Below are positions 27,754 to 37,116 of a stretch of DNA of 64,000 nucleotides, piece after piece. The notes beneath the pieces were generated by a model. The model was not told the origin of the DNA, did not search any database, and saw only the letters and a list, made by a program, of their open reading frames with translations. A program made the translations under genes and the position numbers. This stretch comes from Ferrimonas aestuarii. Lineage in GTDB: Bacteria; Pseudomonadota; Gammaproteobacteria; Enterobacterales; Shewanellaceae. How positions within the stretch are numbered: the first letter of the stretch is position 1; each line of letters opens with the position of its first letter. The stretch is taken from NCBI RefSeq assembly GCF_005116665.1, contig NZ_SWCJ01000005.1, positions 186,001-250,000 of the forward strand, read 5' to 3'.

Positions 27754-28791
27754 ATGAGCCATCATCCTTACCATCTTCTGAGCGAGTGGTTGCCTCTACG
27801 TGATGCCCAGCGCTGGGTGTTGGGCGTTATTTATCGAACACAAGGCTCCGCCTATCGGAAGGCGGGCGCTTTGATGCTGTTTAGTGACAGCGGCCAGCAG
27901 TTGGGACTGCTCAGTGGCGGCTGTTTGGAAAACGATCTGCAGCGCCGAGCCATGCAGGTGCTGCTAAGTGGCCAAAGTAAACGAGTTTGCTACGACAGCC
28001 AAGATGAGGGGGATGTCACCTACCAACTTGGCATTGGTTGTGGTGGCGTTGTGGAGATTGCCCTCATGGAGATCGGTGCCAGTAATCACTATCTGGGATT
28101 ACTGGAGCTGCACCAACTGATGGAGCGCCAGCAAAGTGGTGTGTTCGAACTGGGGTTAGCGAGCGCAGCGGAGCCGCCAGATTATCGGCTTATGGCAACG
28201 AGTGAAGCCAAAGCCGCACGGTGTCGCTCAGTGGATCTTCAGCAACGAGCGCATCGGGATTGGCTGTGCATTGGCTTTCGCCCGCCGATGCAGCTGTTGA
28301 TATTCGGAGGCGGTGTGGACGCCTTACCTTTGCTGGCGCTGGCAAATCAGATCGGGTGGTTGGTCTCCGTGGTTGACCCAAGGCCGTCTCATGGGCGTCC
28401 CGATAAATTCGCCTTAGCGCACCGAATCATCAAGGCCAGACCCAAAGACGTGGTGGGCGCTAGTTGGTGGCCCAACATCGATGCCGTGGTGGTGATGCAC
28501 CATCAGTTGGAGCTGGATGCCGAGGCGCTGCAGATGCTTGCGACTCAGCCTCCAGACTATGTGGCTCTGCTTGGTCCCAATCATCGCCGTCAGCAAGCGC
28601 TTGAGCTGGCCAATATTCAGCGCGCCCCGTGGTTATTCGGCCCTGCGGGACTCAACCTCGGTGGCGAATTTCCTGAGAGTATCGCTCTGGCCATACTTTC
28701 CGAATGTCATGCCAAGTTACATCGAAGAGATGCCCGCTCCCTTGGCAGTGACACACTTTTATCTTGCACCGAACTGCAGCAGGCTCAATAA
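27754..28791 (+). CDS. XdhC/CoxI-family molybdoenzyme maturation protein
   Basis: A 345-residue XdhC-family protein. The N-terminal XdhC domain includes GSAYRKAGALMLFS, LSGGCLENDL and LGIGCGGVVEI; the C-terminal Rossmann part begins LLIFGGGVDALPLLALA. In related systems XdhC binds sulfurated molybdenum cofactor and inserts it into xanthine-dehydrogenase-type enzymes. That fits its place directly ahead of the two molybdenum hydroxylase genes. I start at ATG 27754; a TTG five codons earlier is also open, and neither has a good ribosome site. Confidence 0.9.
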   Translation: MSHHPYHLLSEWLPLRDAQRWVLGVIYRTQGSAYRKAGALMLFSDSGQQLGLLSGGCLENDLQRRAMQVLLSGQSKRVCYDSQDEGDVTYQLGIGCGGVVEIALMEIGASNHYLGLLELHQLMERQQSGVFELGLASAAEPPDYRLMATSEAKAARCRSVDLQQRAHRDWLCIGFRPPMQLLIFGGGVDALPLLALANQIGWLVSVVDPRPSHGRPDKFALAHRIIKARPKDVVGASWWPNIDAVVVMHHQLELDAEALQMLATQPPDYVALLGPNHRRQQALELANIQRAPWLFGPAGLNLGGEFPESIALAILSECHAKLHRRDARSLGSDTLLSCTELQQAQ

Positions 28792-28801
28792 GGAGATTTC
28801 G

Positions 28802-29311
28802 ATGGAGATTACCCTGACCGTCAATGGCAAACCCCATAAAGTGGAGGCACCCAGTGATATACCGCTGCTGTGGGCTCTGAGGGATCACCTGCAACTGACC
28901 GGCACCAAGTATGGCTGTGGTAAGGCTCAGTGTGGTGCCTGTACCGTGATTGTTGATGGTAAAGCGGTGCGCTCCTGCACTCGCAAAGCCAAAAGTGTGG
29001 TGGGGAAATCGATCACTACCATCGAAAGCGGCGCACCGACCCCAGAAACCCAAGCGCTGAGAGCGGCCTGGACTGAGCTCAATGTGCATCAATGTGGCTA
29101 CTGTCAGCCAGGGCAGATAATGGCAGCGTCGGCGCTGTTGATGAGTAACGCCAACCCAGACGATGCGGCCATTGATAAGGCGATGAGTGGGGTGATCTGT
29201 CGCTGTGCGACCTACCATCGCATTCGTAAAGGCATCAAACAGGCGGCTAAGACGTTGCCACAGTTCAGCGGGACTCAACCGGCTCAGCAAGGAGGCGACG
29301 ATGTTGCGTAA
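28802..29311 (+). CDS. [2Fe-2S] subunit of a molybdenum hydroxylase (IorA type)
   Basis: A 169-residue iron-sulfur subunit. The plant-type cluster uses CGKAQCGACTVIVDG with a further Cys at AVRSC; the second cluster uses CGYCQPGQ and CRCATYHRI. It passes electrons from the molybdenum subunit. AAGGAGAT precedes the ATG. It overlaps the next gene by 11 bp, so the two are coupled. Related pairs include isoquinoline 1-oxidoreductase and periplasmic aldehyde oxidoreductases; the substrate is unknown. No separate cytochrome subunit is present. Confidence 0.93.
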   Translation: MEITLTVNGKPHKVEAPSDIPLLWALRDHLQLTGTKYGCGKAQCGACTVIVDGKAVRSCTRKAKSVVGKSITTIESGAPTPETQALRAAWTELNVHQCGYCQPGQIMAASALLMSNANPDDAAIDKAMSGVICRCATYHRIRKGIKQAAKTLPQFSGTQPAQQGGDDVA

Positions 29312-31448
29312 ACAACTTGGCGTCAACCGCCGTTCATTCTTAAAGTTGTTGGGCGGAAGCTCAGGTGCGTTGGTGCTTGGCATCAGTTTGCCCTCTATGG
29401 CCAGTGATGCGCCTGCGGCCGAGGAGCCGCCGGTAGACGTCAACGCTTTTATTCGCCTCAATGCCGATGGCAGCGTGGATCTTTATTGTAAGCACCTTGA
29501 GATGGGACAAGGGGCATTTACCGCCATAGGCACTCTGATTGCCGAGGAGCTGGACTTCCCTTTGGCTCGAGTGCGCCTCAGTCAATCTCCATCCAACCCA
29601 GCTTTGTATAACAACACATTCTGGGGGCAGGTTCAGGGCACCGGCGGCAGCACTGGCTTGTCGAACTCCTATTTGCAGATGCGAGTCGCTGGGGCGGCGA
29701 TGCGTAAGATGTTACTGCAGGCGGCGGCTCAATCCTGGGGAGTGGCTATCGGTGAACTCACGACTGAGCAGGGGGTGATTAACGGCGCTGGGCGCACTGC
29801 TCCCTATGCGGAGTTTGCTGATGCAGCCTCCAAATTAGCGGTTCCTAGCCCGAAAGAGGTGACGCTAAAGTCACCGGATAGCTTTCGCTACATCGGCCGT
29901 AAAGTGGCCCGTCTCGACACTGGTAAACTTGATGGTAGCGCCACTTTTACGCAGGACATTCAGATGGATGGCATGTTGACGGCGGTCATGCTGCATCCAC
30001 CTCGCTTTGGGGCTAAGGTGGCTAGTGTCGACAAATCGGCGGCAGAGCAGATATCTGGAGCCAACTCGGTATTTGCAATTGAATCTGGAGTCGCGGTGAT
30101 CGCCAGTGATTTCTGGACAGCTCAGAAGGCTCGAAAGAAGCTTAAGGTCAATTGGGATGAGTCCACGGCGGAAACCATCTCAAGCGACAGCCTGATGGCT
30201 GAGTTTTCACAAATGGCCAAAAAGCCAGGCCTAGTGGCTGAAACCGCTGGCAACGTCGACAAAGCATGGCCGAAAGCGGCGAAAACCATCGAGCTGGAAT
30301 ACCGGTTCCCCTATCTGGCTCATGCGCCGATGGAGCCGATGAATTGCGTTGCCAAAGTGGCGAACGGTGGCTGTGAGATCTGGACCGGTGCACAAATCCC
30401 GACTCTGGACATGATGGCAGTCAGCAAGGCGCTTGGGATCGCTCCAGAGAAGGTGGTCATTCACACCTATATTGCTGGCGGTAGCTTTGGCCGGCGAGCC
30501 TGCCCCGGGAGCGATTACATTGTCGAGGCTGCACGCATAGCGGCCAATAAGCCTGGCGTACCCATTAAGATGGTGTGGACTCGAGAGGAGGACACCCAAG
30601 GGGGCTGGTACCGCCCTCCCTACCTGCACAGAGCAAAGGCGGCCATTGATGACAATGGCAAGATGGTTGCCTGGCAGCAGCACATCGTTGGCCCTTCTAT
30701 TATCTCGGGCACCGCTTTTGAGGGTGCGATGATGAAAGATGGCGTTGATCACACTACCGTAGAGGGAGCCTTGGAACTGGATTATCAGGTACCCAATCGT
30801 CAGATTGAGATGACCACTCGTCAAACCCAGATCCCCATTCAGTGGTGGCGGTCAGTGGGCCACACTCACACCGCCTACGTCAAAGAGACCCTAGTAGACC
30901 AACTGGCTAAAGCCGCGGGACAGGACCCCGTTGAGTTTCGGTTGGCACACGTTAAAAATCCCAGATACGCCAATGTGCTAAAGCGTGCTGCCAATAAGTT
31001 TGGCTGGGATCAGAGTCGAGGCAGTGACGTTGGGGTTGGTATCGCGGTGCACTATAGCTTCTTTAGCTATGTGGCCATCGCCGCCGAAGTGAAACGGGAC
31101 GGTAAGGGGATCAAGGTAACTCGGGTCGTTTGCTCCGTGGATTGCGGCATTGCGGTCAACCCGGATGTGGTGGCAGCTCAGATGGAGGGGGGGCTAGGCT
31201 ATGGCCTAAGCATGGCGCTATTTAGCAAACTGACCGTCAATAACGGCGCGGTGAAGGAGTCGAACTTCCATAACTACAAGGTGGCGAGAATGCGCGACAT
31301 GCCAGAGGTTGAGGTCGACATTGTGACCTCAACCGAGGCACCAACTGGGGTGGGGGAGCCGGCGACCGCGGTCATTGCGCCAGCGGTTGCCAATGCCATC
31401 GCTTCCCTAACTGGGCAATATGCAACGGAGTTGCCAATTAAAGTCTAG
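29301..31448 (+). CDS. Molybdopterin-binding subunit with Tat signal (IorB type)
   Basis: A 715-residue large subunit of the isoquinoline 1-oxidoreductase beta-like family. A twin-arginine signal NRRSFLKLLGGSSG starts at about residue 9, so the folded holoenzyme would be exported, carrying the small subunit along. Molybdopterin-binding segments include HLEMGQGAFTAIGTLIAEEL, FWGQVQGTGGS, GGSFGRRACP and, near the C-terminus, GVGEPATAVIAPAVANA, which contains the conserved catalytic Glu (GVGEP). GGAGGCGACG precedes the ATG. Reaction likely hydroxylation of an aldehyde or N-heterocycle; exact substrate unknown. Confidence 0.92.
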   Translation: MLRKQLGVNRRSFLKLLGGSSGALVLGISLPSMASDAPAAEEPPVDVNAFIRLNADGSVDLYCKHLEMGQGAFTAIGTLIAEELDFPLARVRLSQSPSNPALYNNTFWGQVQGTGGSTGLSNSYLQMRVAGAAMRKMLLQAAAQSWGVAIGELTTEQGVINGAGRTAPYAEFADAASKLAVPSPKEVTLKSPDSFRYIGRKVARLDTGKLDGSATFTQDIQMDGMLTAVMLHPPRFGAKVASVDKSAAEQISGANSVFAIESGVAVIASDFWTAQKARKKLKVNWDESTAETISSDSLMAEFSQMAKKPGLVAETAGNVDKAWPKAAKTIELEYRFPYLAHAPMEPMNCVAKVANGGCEIWTGAQIPTLDMMAVSKALGIAPEKVVIHTYIAGGSFGRRACPGSDYIVEAARIAANKPGVPIKMVWTREEDTQGGWYRPPYLHRAKAAIDDNGKMVAWQQHIVGPSIISGTAFEGAMMKDGVDHTTVEGALELDYQVPNRQIEMTTRQTQIPIQWWRSVGHTHTAYVKETLVDQLAKAAGQDPVEFRLAHVKNPRYANVLKRAANKFGWDQSRGSDVGVGIAVHYSFFSYVAIAAEVKRDGKGIKVTRVVCSVDCGIAVNPDVVAAQMEGGLGYGLSMALFSKLTVNNGAVKESNFHNYKVARMRDMPEVEVDIVTSTEAPTGVGEPATAVIAPAVANAIASLTGQYATELPIKV

Positions 31449-31455
31449 GCCGCTA

Positions 31456-31492
31456 ACCACGCCGTTTGCAGCGCGGTTGCAGGCGGCGTGGT
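31456..31492. other. Hairpin after molybdenum hydroxylase genes
   Basis: ACCACGCCG/CGGCGTGGT inverted repeat 8 bp after the stop, with no T run; a possible Rho-dependent end or stabilising structure. Confidence 0.4.
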
Positions 31493-31593
31493 GTGATAAC
31501 TATCTGATTTGACCAATTGTTTGACCTCAGGCGTCGGTTGCTCTAGATAGGGCCCTTCCTTAATCAGTAGGGACGACGAGATAATTGCTTCGC

Positions 31594-33597
31594 TCAATAC
31601 TTAAACTTATTCAGGCTAGACAACAAGTTGATGGCGTTATGTTCGGTCTGCTGTATCTCTTTACACAGCGTTCCTGACTGTTCGACGGTGCGACTGGCAA
31701 GGCGGTCAATCTCCACAATCAGATTACTGATCTCGCTGGTGGCGCTGGACTGCTGGTTGATGGCGCTGGCGATATCTCGGGTGTGATTGTCAAAGGTGAT
31801 GAGCGCCTGTTGCACCTCTTCAAACACCTGCTTGACTGTTTGGGTGTGATCTCGACCTTGGCCTGCCCCTCGCTGGCTGGTTTGCATCTCGGAGGTTGCA
31901 CGTTTGGCCGCGTGCTGCAGTTGAGCGACGATGGCTTGAATGTGCCCCGTCGACTCCTGAGTGCGAAAAGCCAATTTGCGAACTTCATCGGCCACTACCG
32001 CAAAACCACGCCCTTGAGGGCCCGCCCGGGCGGCTTCGATGGCGGCATTTAAAGCCAGCAGGTTGGTCTGCTCAGCAATCTGCTGAATTACATCAACGAC
32101 CTCACCAATGTTGACGGTCTCTTTCTCTAAGTTCGTCACCACCTCATTAGTGGTAGCAAGCTCTTGAGTTAGGGTCGCGAGGCTATTAAACGCCATATCG
32201 ATCGCTTGCTGACCGGAGCTTACTTGGTTGCGAGTTTGACTGGCCAGATCCGCTACCTCCAATGCATTTTGGGAAACGTGCATGGAAGTTTGCTGCAGCT
32301 CTGTGGTGGCACTGCTGATGCTGTTGAGCTGCTGTTTTTGGGATTTGATGTGAGTTAGAGCCTGTTGTGTCGACGCTTCGGCGCGGCTGGCGTCCTCCTC
32401 AAATTGGCTGGCCATGGTGCTGGAGCTGGCTACCAGAGTTTGTATCTTGCGAATAAACCCATTGAAGTGATTGGCAAGCTGACCTAACTCGTCGGAACGT
32501 TCCAGTTCTAATCTTGCGGTGAGATCCGCATTGCCTTCGGCGATCTCCGCCATGGCGTGTTGTACCTGCTTAAGGGGACGAAGCTGGCGGTGAATGGTCA
32601 CCCACACCATGGCCCCCATGATCACCGCAAACAGGATAAGTTGCGTTAGGGTTTCTCTGATGGCTTGGTTTACTGGGGCGTCAAGTTGTTGTTGGGGCAC
32701 TAGAATGCCGATGTGCCAATTTACCTTAGGTTTAGATTGCTGAAAGGGAGACAGGAACACATGAAACGCCTGGTTTCGCCAGGTAACCTTTCCCTGAAGC
32801 TGTCCAAGCTTTAGTTGTTGCCAGATTTGAGAGAAGCCTTGAGTGCCGAGCGATTCATAGGCACTGTCGACGCTGTCCATGGTTAAGCTCTCTTTGGTTC
32901 TCTCTGCCATTAACGGCATGCTGACCAAGGTGCCGGAGTCACTGACAATGAAGGTTTCGACCCCTTTTAAATTTGAGTGAACGTTGGAGAGCGCGGCATT
33001 TACAGAGTCCAGATCCATATCCAGACCAGAGGAGCCAACCAGTTTCCCTTGATGGTAGATGGGACCTCGAATGGCCATCAGAATGTTGTTATCTAGGTTT
33101 CTGGTGGGGTCATCTACGTAGTAACCATTGTTGGCCAGAAATACCTGCCACCAAGGGCGTTCATTCACCACGTAGTCAACCTTGTCGTAGCGGCCGGTTC
33201 GATCAAAGTACTCCCAGGTGGCGGTGGTGGTGAAAAACAGATCGAACAGTTTGGTATCTCCCTCAACCAGTTGATTGAGGTAGTCGATAAAACTCACCAG
33301 TTTGGGGTTGCTGTCCTGAGCCCCGCCTCGCTGGGTAATTAGGGTGATGGCCTCACGACTGGCGGGGTGATTAAACAGGGTTTCCAGTTGTGAGACTCGA
33401 CTGTTCAACAGGTTGGACAGAGCTGAATCTACCTGTCCGAGAACTTGGCTGACCTCTTGCTGCTGACTTTCAGCGGCTTGGCTGGCAACTTGATTGACTC
33501 GAATCAGGCCGGTGAGGCCAGAGAGGCTGATAAGAGTGATGAGCACGCCAAGAATGATCTTAGCCCGCAGATTGGATTGAATTCCTTTCATTTCCAA
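31594..33597 (-). CDS. Methyl-accepting chemotaxis protein with dCache-type sensor
   Basis: A 667-residue chemoreceptor. Helix one spans about residues 12-30; the periplasmic part (31-310) resembles double-Cache sensors, with [16 protein letters not shown] and [12 protein letters not shown]; helix two is near 312-330; then HAMP and the cytoplasmic signalling hairpin. The hairpin tip reads [20 protein letters not shown], where the usual Glu after AG is Pro. No C-terminal CheR pentapeptide is visible. Ligand unknown; dCache sensors often bind amino acids or carboxylates. Confidence 0.93.
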   Translation of the reverse strand: MEMKGIQSNLRAKIILGVLITLISLSGLTGLIRVNQVASQAAESQQQEVSQVLGQVDSALSNLLNSRVSQLETLFNHPASREAITLITQRGGAQDSNPKLVSFIDYLNQLVEGDTKLFDLFFTTTATWEYFDRTGRYDKVDYVVNERPWWQVFLANNGYYVDDPTRNLDNNILMAIRGPIYHQGKLVGSSGLDMDLDSVNAALSNVHSNLKGVETFIVSDSGTLVSMPLMAERTKESLTMDSVDSAYESLGTQGFSQIWQQLKLGQLQGKVTWRNQAFHVFLSPFQQSKPKVNWHIGILVPQQQLDAPVNQAIRETLTQLILFAVIMGAMVWVTIHRQLRPLKQVQHAMAEIAEGNADLTARLELERSDELGQLANHFNGFIRKIQTLVASSSTMASQFEEDASRAEASTQQALTHIKSQKQQLNSISSATTELQQTSMHVSQNALEVADLASQTRNQVSSGQQAIDMAFNSLATLTQELATTNEVVTNLEKETVNIGEVVDVIQQIAEQTNLLALNAAIEAARAGPQGRGFAVVADEVRKLAFRTQESTGHIQAIVAQLQHAAKRATSEMQTSQRGAGQGRDHTQTVKQVFEEVQQALITFDNHTRDIASAINQQSSATSEISNLIVEIDRLASRTVEQSGTLCKEIQQTEHNAINLLSSLNKFKY

Positions 33598-33803
33598 TTG
33601 CCCTTTTCCATGGCTGTCTATCGCAGCGGGGTTATGTTTTTATTAAAACCTACCTTCTCATCTCTTTTAATTCAATCACCTACGCTGCCATTGGTGAATT
33701 TATACAGATTTTGATTTGGCAGTGCGTCTCGATTTGGTGGTTTGGGCTGGTCATTGGTGTGGGCTCGGGTTGGAACTCTGAGACCAAGGCGAGGATAAGT
33801 GCA

Positions 33804-33840
33804 AAATAAACGCCCTATTAACCGTAGGGTTAATAGGGCG
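33804..33840 (-). terminator. Terminator of menA
   Basis: CGCCCTATTAACC/GGTTAATAGGGCG; on the minus strand it is followed by TTTATTTT. Confidence 0.8.
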
Positions 33841-33860
33841 TGATAACAGCAGCGGCTTCT

Positions 33861-34742
33861 TTAGAGGGCAAAGACTAGGCCGATGGCCGTCAGTCCACTG
33901 TATGCCATGGTCGCCATAGCGGTTTTGCCCAGCAGAGGGTTAAGCGCTGCACCTGTGGTAACGGCAAACTGCTTGCCCAATCCAATTGCCAAAGGCACGG
34001 CGATAACACAAGCCGCCGGTGTCGTGCCCGGCAGCAGTCCCAGCAGCCACCCTAGGCAGGTCAGAAGGAATGGGGTGGCTAACATCGCTTGATATAAGGT
34101 GGTGCTGGCGTCCACGCCAATGCGAACCACGAGAGTCCGTTTGTGGGCTTTGACGTCAGTCGCATGATCGCGAGTGTTGTTTACCAGCATGATGGCGGCG
34201 TTGAGGCAGCCTAAAGCCGAGCCCAATAGCCAAGCGGCAACGCTGGTATCACCCACTTGAATGTAGTAGCTGCCCACCACGGCAACCAGGCCAAAGTAGA
34301 TGAAGGCCGCCAGTTCCCCCAAACCGTGGGAGGCCAGCGGGTAGGGGCCTCCGGAATAGCCTAACGCTCCCAGCACGGCAAACAGTGCCAACAGGGCGAT
34401 TGGCCAACCACCTACGTAGATAAGGTACTGGCCGATGGCAACGGCAATGACGAGGCAGAGAATCATCGCATTGCGAACCGCGGTGGGGCTGAGTAACCCC
34501 TGCTGGGTAACTCGAGTTGGTCCCAGTCGTTCATCAGTATCCACACCGGATTTATAATCGAAGTAGTCGTTGGCAAGGTTCACCGCGATTTGCAGCATCA
34601 CCGCGCACAGCATTGAGGCGATGGCGATCAACCAATCAAACTCTCGGTGGTAGGCGGCAAGAACATTACCCACAAGTAGCGGTCCTATGGCCGCAGGCAA
34701 GGTTCTAGGGCGAGTTGCCATAATCCAGTATTTTAGATTCAT
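33861..34742 (-). CDS. menA: 1,4-dihydroxy-2-naphthoate polyprenyltransferase MenA
   Basis: A 293-residue UbiA-superfamily membrane prenyltransferase that makes demethylmenaquinone. The start MNLKYWIMATRPRTLPAAIGP is characteristic. The first aspartate motif is NLANDYFDYKSGVDTD (NDxxD) and the second NNTRDHATD. Nine hydrophobic helices. Menaquinone is the quinone used by many anaerobic reductases in Shewanella-like bacteria, in keeping with the octaheme cytochrome later in the window. Confidence 0.96.
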   Translation of the reverse strand: MNLKYWIMATRPRTLPAAIGPLLVGNVLAAYHREFDWLIAIASMLCAVMLQIAVNLANDYFDYKSGVDTDERLGPTRVTQQGLLSPTAVRNAMILCLVIAVAIGQYLIYVGGWPIALLALFAVLGALGYSGGPYPLASHGLGELAAFIYFGLVAVVGSYYIQVGDTSVAAWLLGSALGCLNAAIMLVNNTRDHATDVKAHKRTLVVRIGVDASTTLYQAMLATPFLLTCLGWLLGLLPGTTPAACVIAVPLAIGLGKQFAVTTGAALNPLLGKTAMATMAYSGLTAIGLVFAL

Positions 34743-34929
34743 AATCTTTTGAGTTTAGTAAGTTTTTTAGAATTAACTTCGTCAGTTAAACTTTGTTAAA
34801 AAAGGCGTTTAAGGTTGTGATCCATGTACAGAATCCGGTATCACACCCGATTATACACTGGCATTTTAGAAAGATTTAAACCATTGTTCTTGAAGAGTCA
34901 TATTAGTGACATTGATAGGATAATAGTTC

Positions 34930-35820
34930 ATGGACACCATTCGTTTTGACAGCCGAGTTGTCGTAGTTACGGGTGCCGGTAGGGGCTTAGGAAGAGCCTA
35001 TGCGTTAGCGTTAGCAGAGCGCGGTGCAAATTTGGTTTTGATTGATAACGGCTGCGCTGCAGACGGTACGGGAACCGACAGCAGTCTGGTTCACGAAGTG
35101 GCCGAGATGATTCGCGGTTTGGACGGCAATGCTCTGCCGATCTTTGCGGACGTCACCGATTTTGAGCAGATGCAGCAAGCGATAAATTTGGCGGTATCTC
35201 AATTCGGCAAGGTGACGGATATTGTGGCCAACGCTGGAGTGCTGATTCAATGCAGTATCGACTCAGGCAAAGCGCCTCTGACCAAGATGATGGAGGTGAA
35301 TCACTTCGGTTCGCTGAACATCATGAAAGCTGCCATGTCTCAAATTCAGCAGCATCAGGGAAAGATCGTACTTACGGGCGGTTTGTCTGGTCTATATGGT
35401 GACGATCGCTTAGCAAGTTATGCCTCCAGCATGATGGCAAACCGAGGCTTGATGTTGTCGGTTTCTCAGCACATGGAGGAGTTTGGCGGTAAGTGCAATT
35501 TGCTGTGTCCATCGGCCAATACCCGCATGGTATCGGAACTGTTCACCGAGCATCAGCGTCGTCAGCTTGAGGTCAGTGCGGTTGTTCCTGCTCTGCTTTA
35601 TCTGTTGTCTGATTTTGCTCCGAATGGCATGACGGTGACTGCCTCCGCAGGTCATTTCAGTTTGGCCAAAACCGTTGAGAGCCGCACCGTGAAGATGCTT
35701 CCTGGCGATCTTCGTCCTGAAGCGCTGTGTCAGGCTTGGCGTGATACGGGGCCCGATCTGCATATGACCCAATACTCCTCCTTTGGCGACCGCTTTAAGA
35801 AGTTGTTTAATTGGGGGTAA
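34930..35820 (+). CDS. Short-chain dehydrogenase (MFE-2/HSD17B4-like) with altered catalytic residues
   Basis: A 296-residue SDR resembling the dehydrogenase domain of multifunctional enzyme type 2. The cofactor motif TGAGRGLG and NANAGV-type NAG are intact, as is the MMEVNHFG Asn. The active site, however, reads TGGLSGLYGDDRLASYASSM: the usual catalytic Ser is Gly and the YxxxK lysine is Met, only the Tyr being kept. It may be non-catalytic or have a changed activity. AGGATA precedes the ATG. tesB follows after 57 bp, so an acyl-CoA context is likely. Confidence 0.85.
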   Translation: MDTIRFDSRVVVVTGAGRGLGRAYALALAERGANLVLIDNGCAADGTGTDSSLVHEVAEMIRGLDGNALPIFADVTDFEQMQQAINLAVSQFGKVTDIVANAGVLIQCSIDSGKAPLTKMMEVNHFGSLNIMKAAMSQIQQHQGKIVLTGGLSGLYGDDRLASYASSMMANRGLMLSVSQHMEEFGGKCNLLCPSANTRMVSELFTEHQRRQLEVSAVVPALLYLLSDFAPNGMTVTASAGHFSLAKTVESRTVKMLPGDLRPEALCQAWRDTGPDLHMTQYSSFGDRFKKLFNWG

Positions 35821-35877
35821 TTGCCTCTTAGGCCTACCTTAGCTAGAGTGGCTCCATTGCGATATTTGGAGACACTC

Positions 35878-36747
35878 ATGCACAACTCATTGGACACTCT
35901 GCTGGATATCCTCGATCTGGAGCCATTGGAAATTGGTCTGTATCGGGGGCAGAGTCAGGATCTGGGCTTTGGCCATCTGTTTGGTGGTCAAGTGCTTGGA
36001 CAGGCATTAGCCGCCGCCAACTTCACCGTCGATGCCCAGCGACACATTCACTCCTTCCACTCCTACTTTCTTCGTGCTGGGGATCTGTCTCGGCCGGTGA
36101 TCTACGAGGTGGAGACGCTTCGAGACGGTGCCAGCATCAGTACTCGCCGCGTTAGCGCCATACAAAACGGGCGACCGATCTTCTATCTCACCGGTTCGTT
36201 CCATCAGCAAGAGCAGGGCTTTGAACATCAAACGGCGATGCCTGAGGTTCCAGGCCCAGAAGGGCTTAGCAATCAGTTTCAGGCTGCGAGCGCTTTAAAA
36301 GGGCAGGTTCCCGATAAAGTGTTGGACATGTTCCTGAAAAACACCGCCATTGAGATGCGCTTGGTTAACCCCATTAACCCATTGAAACCGGAAGTCACCG
36401 AGCCGGTTCGGCACGTGTGGATGAAGGTCAATGGTCAGGTGGATGGCTCTCAAGCATTGCATCGGCAGCTGCTGGCTTACGCATCGGATCTCAACTTCTT
36501 AGTCACTGCCTGCCAGCCCCATGGCGTGTCATTCTTGACCCCTGGGCTTAAGATGGCGACGGTGGATCATTCCATGTGGTTCCACCGGGATGTGGATTTC
36601 TCCGATTGGGTGCTTTACAGCGTCGATTCGCCGAACGCCATTGGCGGCCGTGGTTTTGTTCGTGGCCAGATCTTTAATCAAAATGGCGAGTTATTAGCTT
36701 CAACTGCACAAGAGGGTGTGCTGCGTATGAAAAATCGTCAATCCTAA
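35878..36747 (+). CDS. tesB: Acyl-CoA thioesterase II TesB
   Basis: A 289-residue double-hotdog thioesterase (E. coli TesB 286) that hydrolyses medium- and long-chain acyl-CoA. Motifs: FGGQVLGQALAAA near 36, the HSFHSYFLRAGD segment of the first hotdog, and in the second half LTPGLKMATVDHSMWFHR, containing the catalytic Asp. The start follows GGAGA; an upstream in-frame extension is not family-like. Cotranscription with the preceding SDR is likely. Confidence 0.95.
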   Translation: MHNSLDTLLDILDLEPLEIGLYRGQSQDLGFGHLFGGQVLGQALAAANFTVDAQRHIHSFHSYFLRAGDLSRPVIYEVETLRDGASISTRRVSAIQNGRPIFYLTGSFHQQEQGFEHQTAMPEVPGPEGLSNQFQAASALKGQVPDKVLDMFLKNTAIEMRLVNPINPLKPEVTEPVRHVWMKVNGQVDGSQALHRQLLAYASDLNFLVTACQPHGVSFLTPGLKMATVDHSMWFHRDVDFSDWVLYSVDSPNAIGGRGFVRGQIFNQNGELLASTAQEGVLRMKNRQS

Positions 36748-36767
36748 CTTTTGTGACCAAAATCACT

Positions 36768-36798
36768 AAAAAAGCGCGCCATGATGGTGCGCTTTTTT
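36768..36798 (+). terminator. Terminator after tesB
   Basis: AAAAAAGCGCGCC/GGTGCGCTTTTTT with a short loop. Confidence 0.88.
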
Positions 36799-36844
36799 GT
36801 TACCGTTACTGCTTCATTGCTCAGACGTAATGAATCCCGGATGA

Positions 36845-37014
36845 AGGTAATAGGAGAGTGGCGCTCGCGCCCGCCGAAGAAGTAAATCTTTCAGGCATCG
36901 GTAGTTAACCGATATGGACTGTTACTGGACGGGCCTCTGGAGAGTTCCATTGACTTGGACGCCGAAGGCGCAAGCGTTGAAAAACGTCAAACGCTCAGGC
37001 AAAAGGACAGGGTG
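36845..37014 (+). ncRNA. Tandem glycine riboswitch (two aptamers)
   Basis: Aptamer one (about 36848-36930) contains GGAGAGTGGCG, CGCCGAAGAAG and TCAGGCATCGG; aptamer two (about 36931-37014) contains GGAGAGTTCC, CGCCGAAGGCG and TCAGGCAAAAGGACAG. The GGAGAG...GCCGAAG...CAGGCAAAAGGAC pattern repeated once is diagnostic of the glycine riboswitch. It lies about 100 nt before an AGCS symporter, a standard target. The intervening leader has a CCGGCATGG...TTCTCCTCTG stretch that could sequester the GAGGAAG ribosome site. Confidence 0.95.
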
Positions 37015-37116
37015 CGTAACAACATTTCCTTTCTAAAACAGCGGGTATTCTGTATCCGTTTGTCCGGCATGGTTCTCCTCTGTGTAGTTAAGTTGTCACA
37101 CTGAGGAAGACACAAC

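Noticed and set aside
33613..33650. Sigma-28-like promoter before the dCache chemoreceptor (TAAA and CGATA on the minus strand)
   Set aside because: The spacer is about 13 bp instead of 15 and the -10 matches only 5 of 8 positions.
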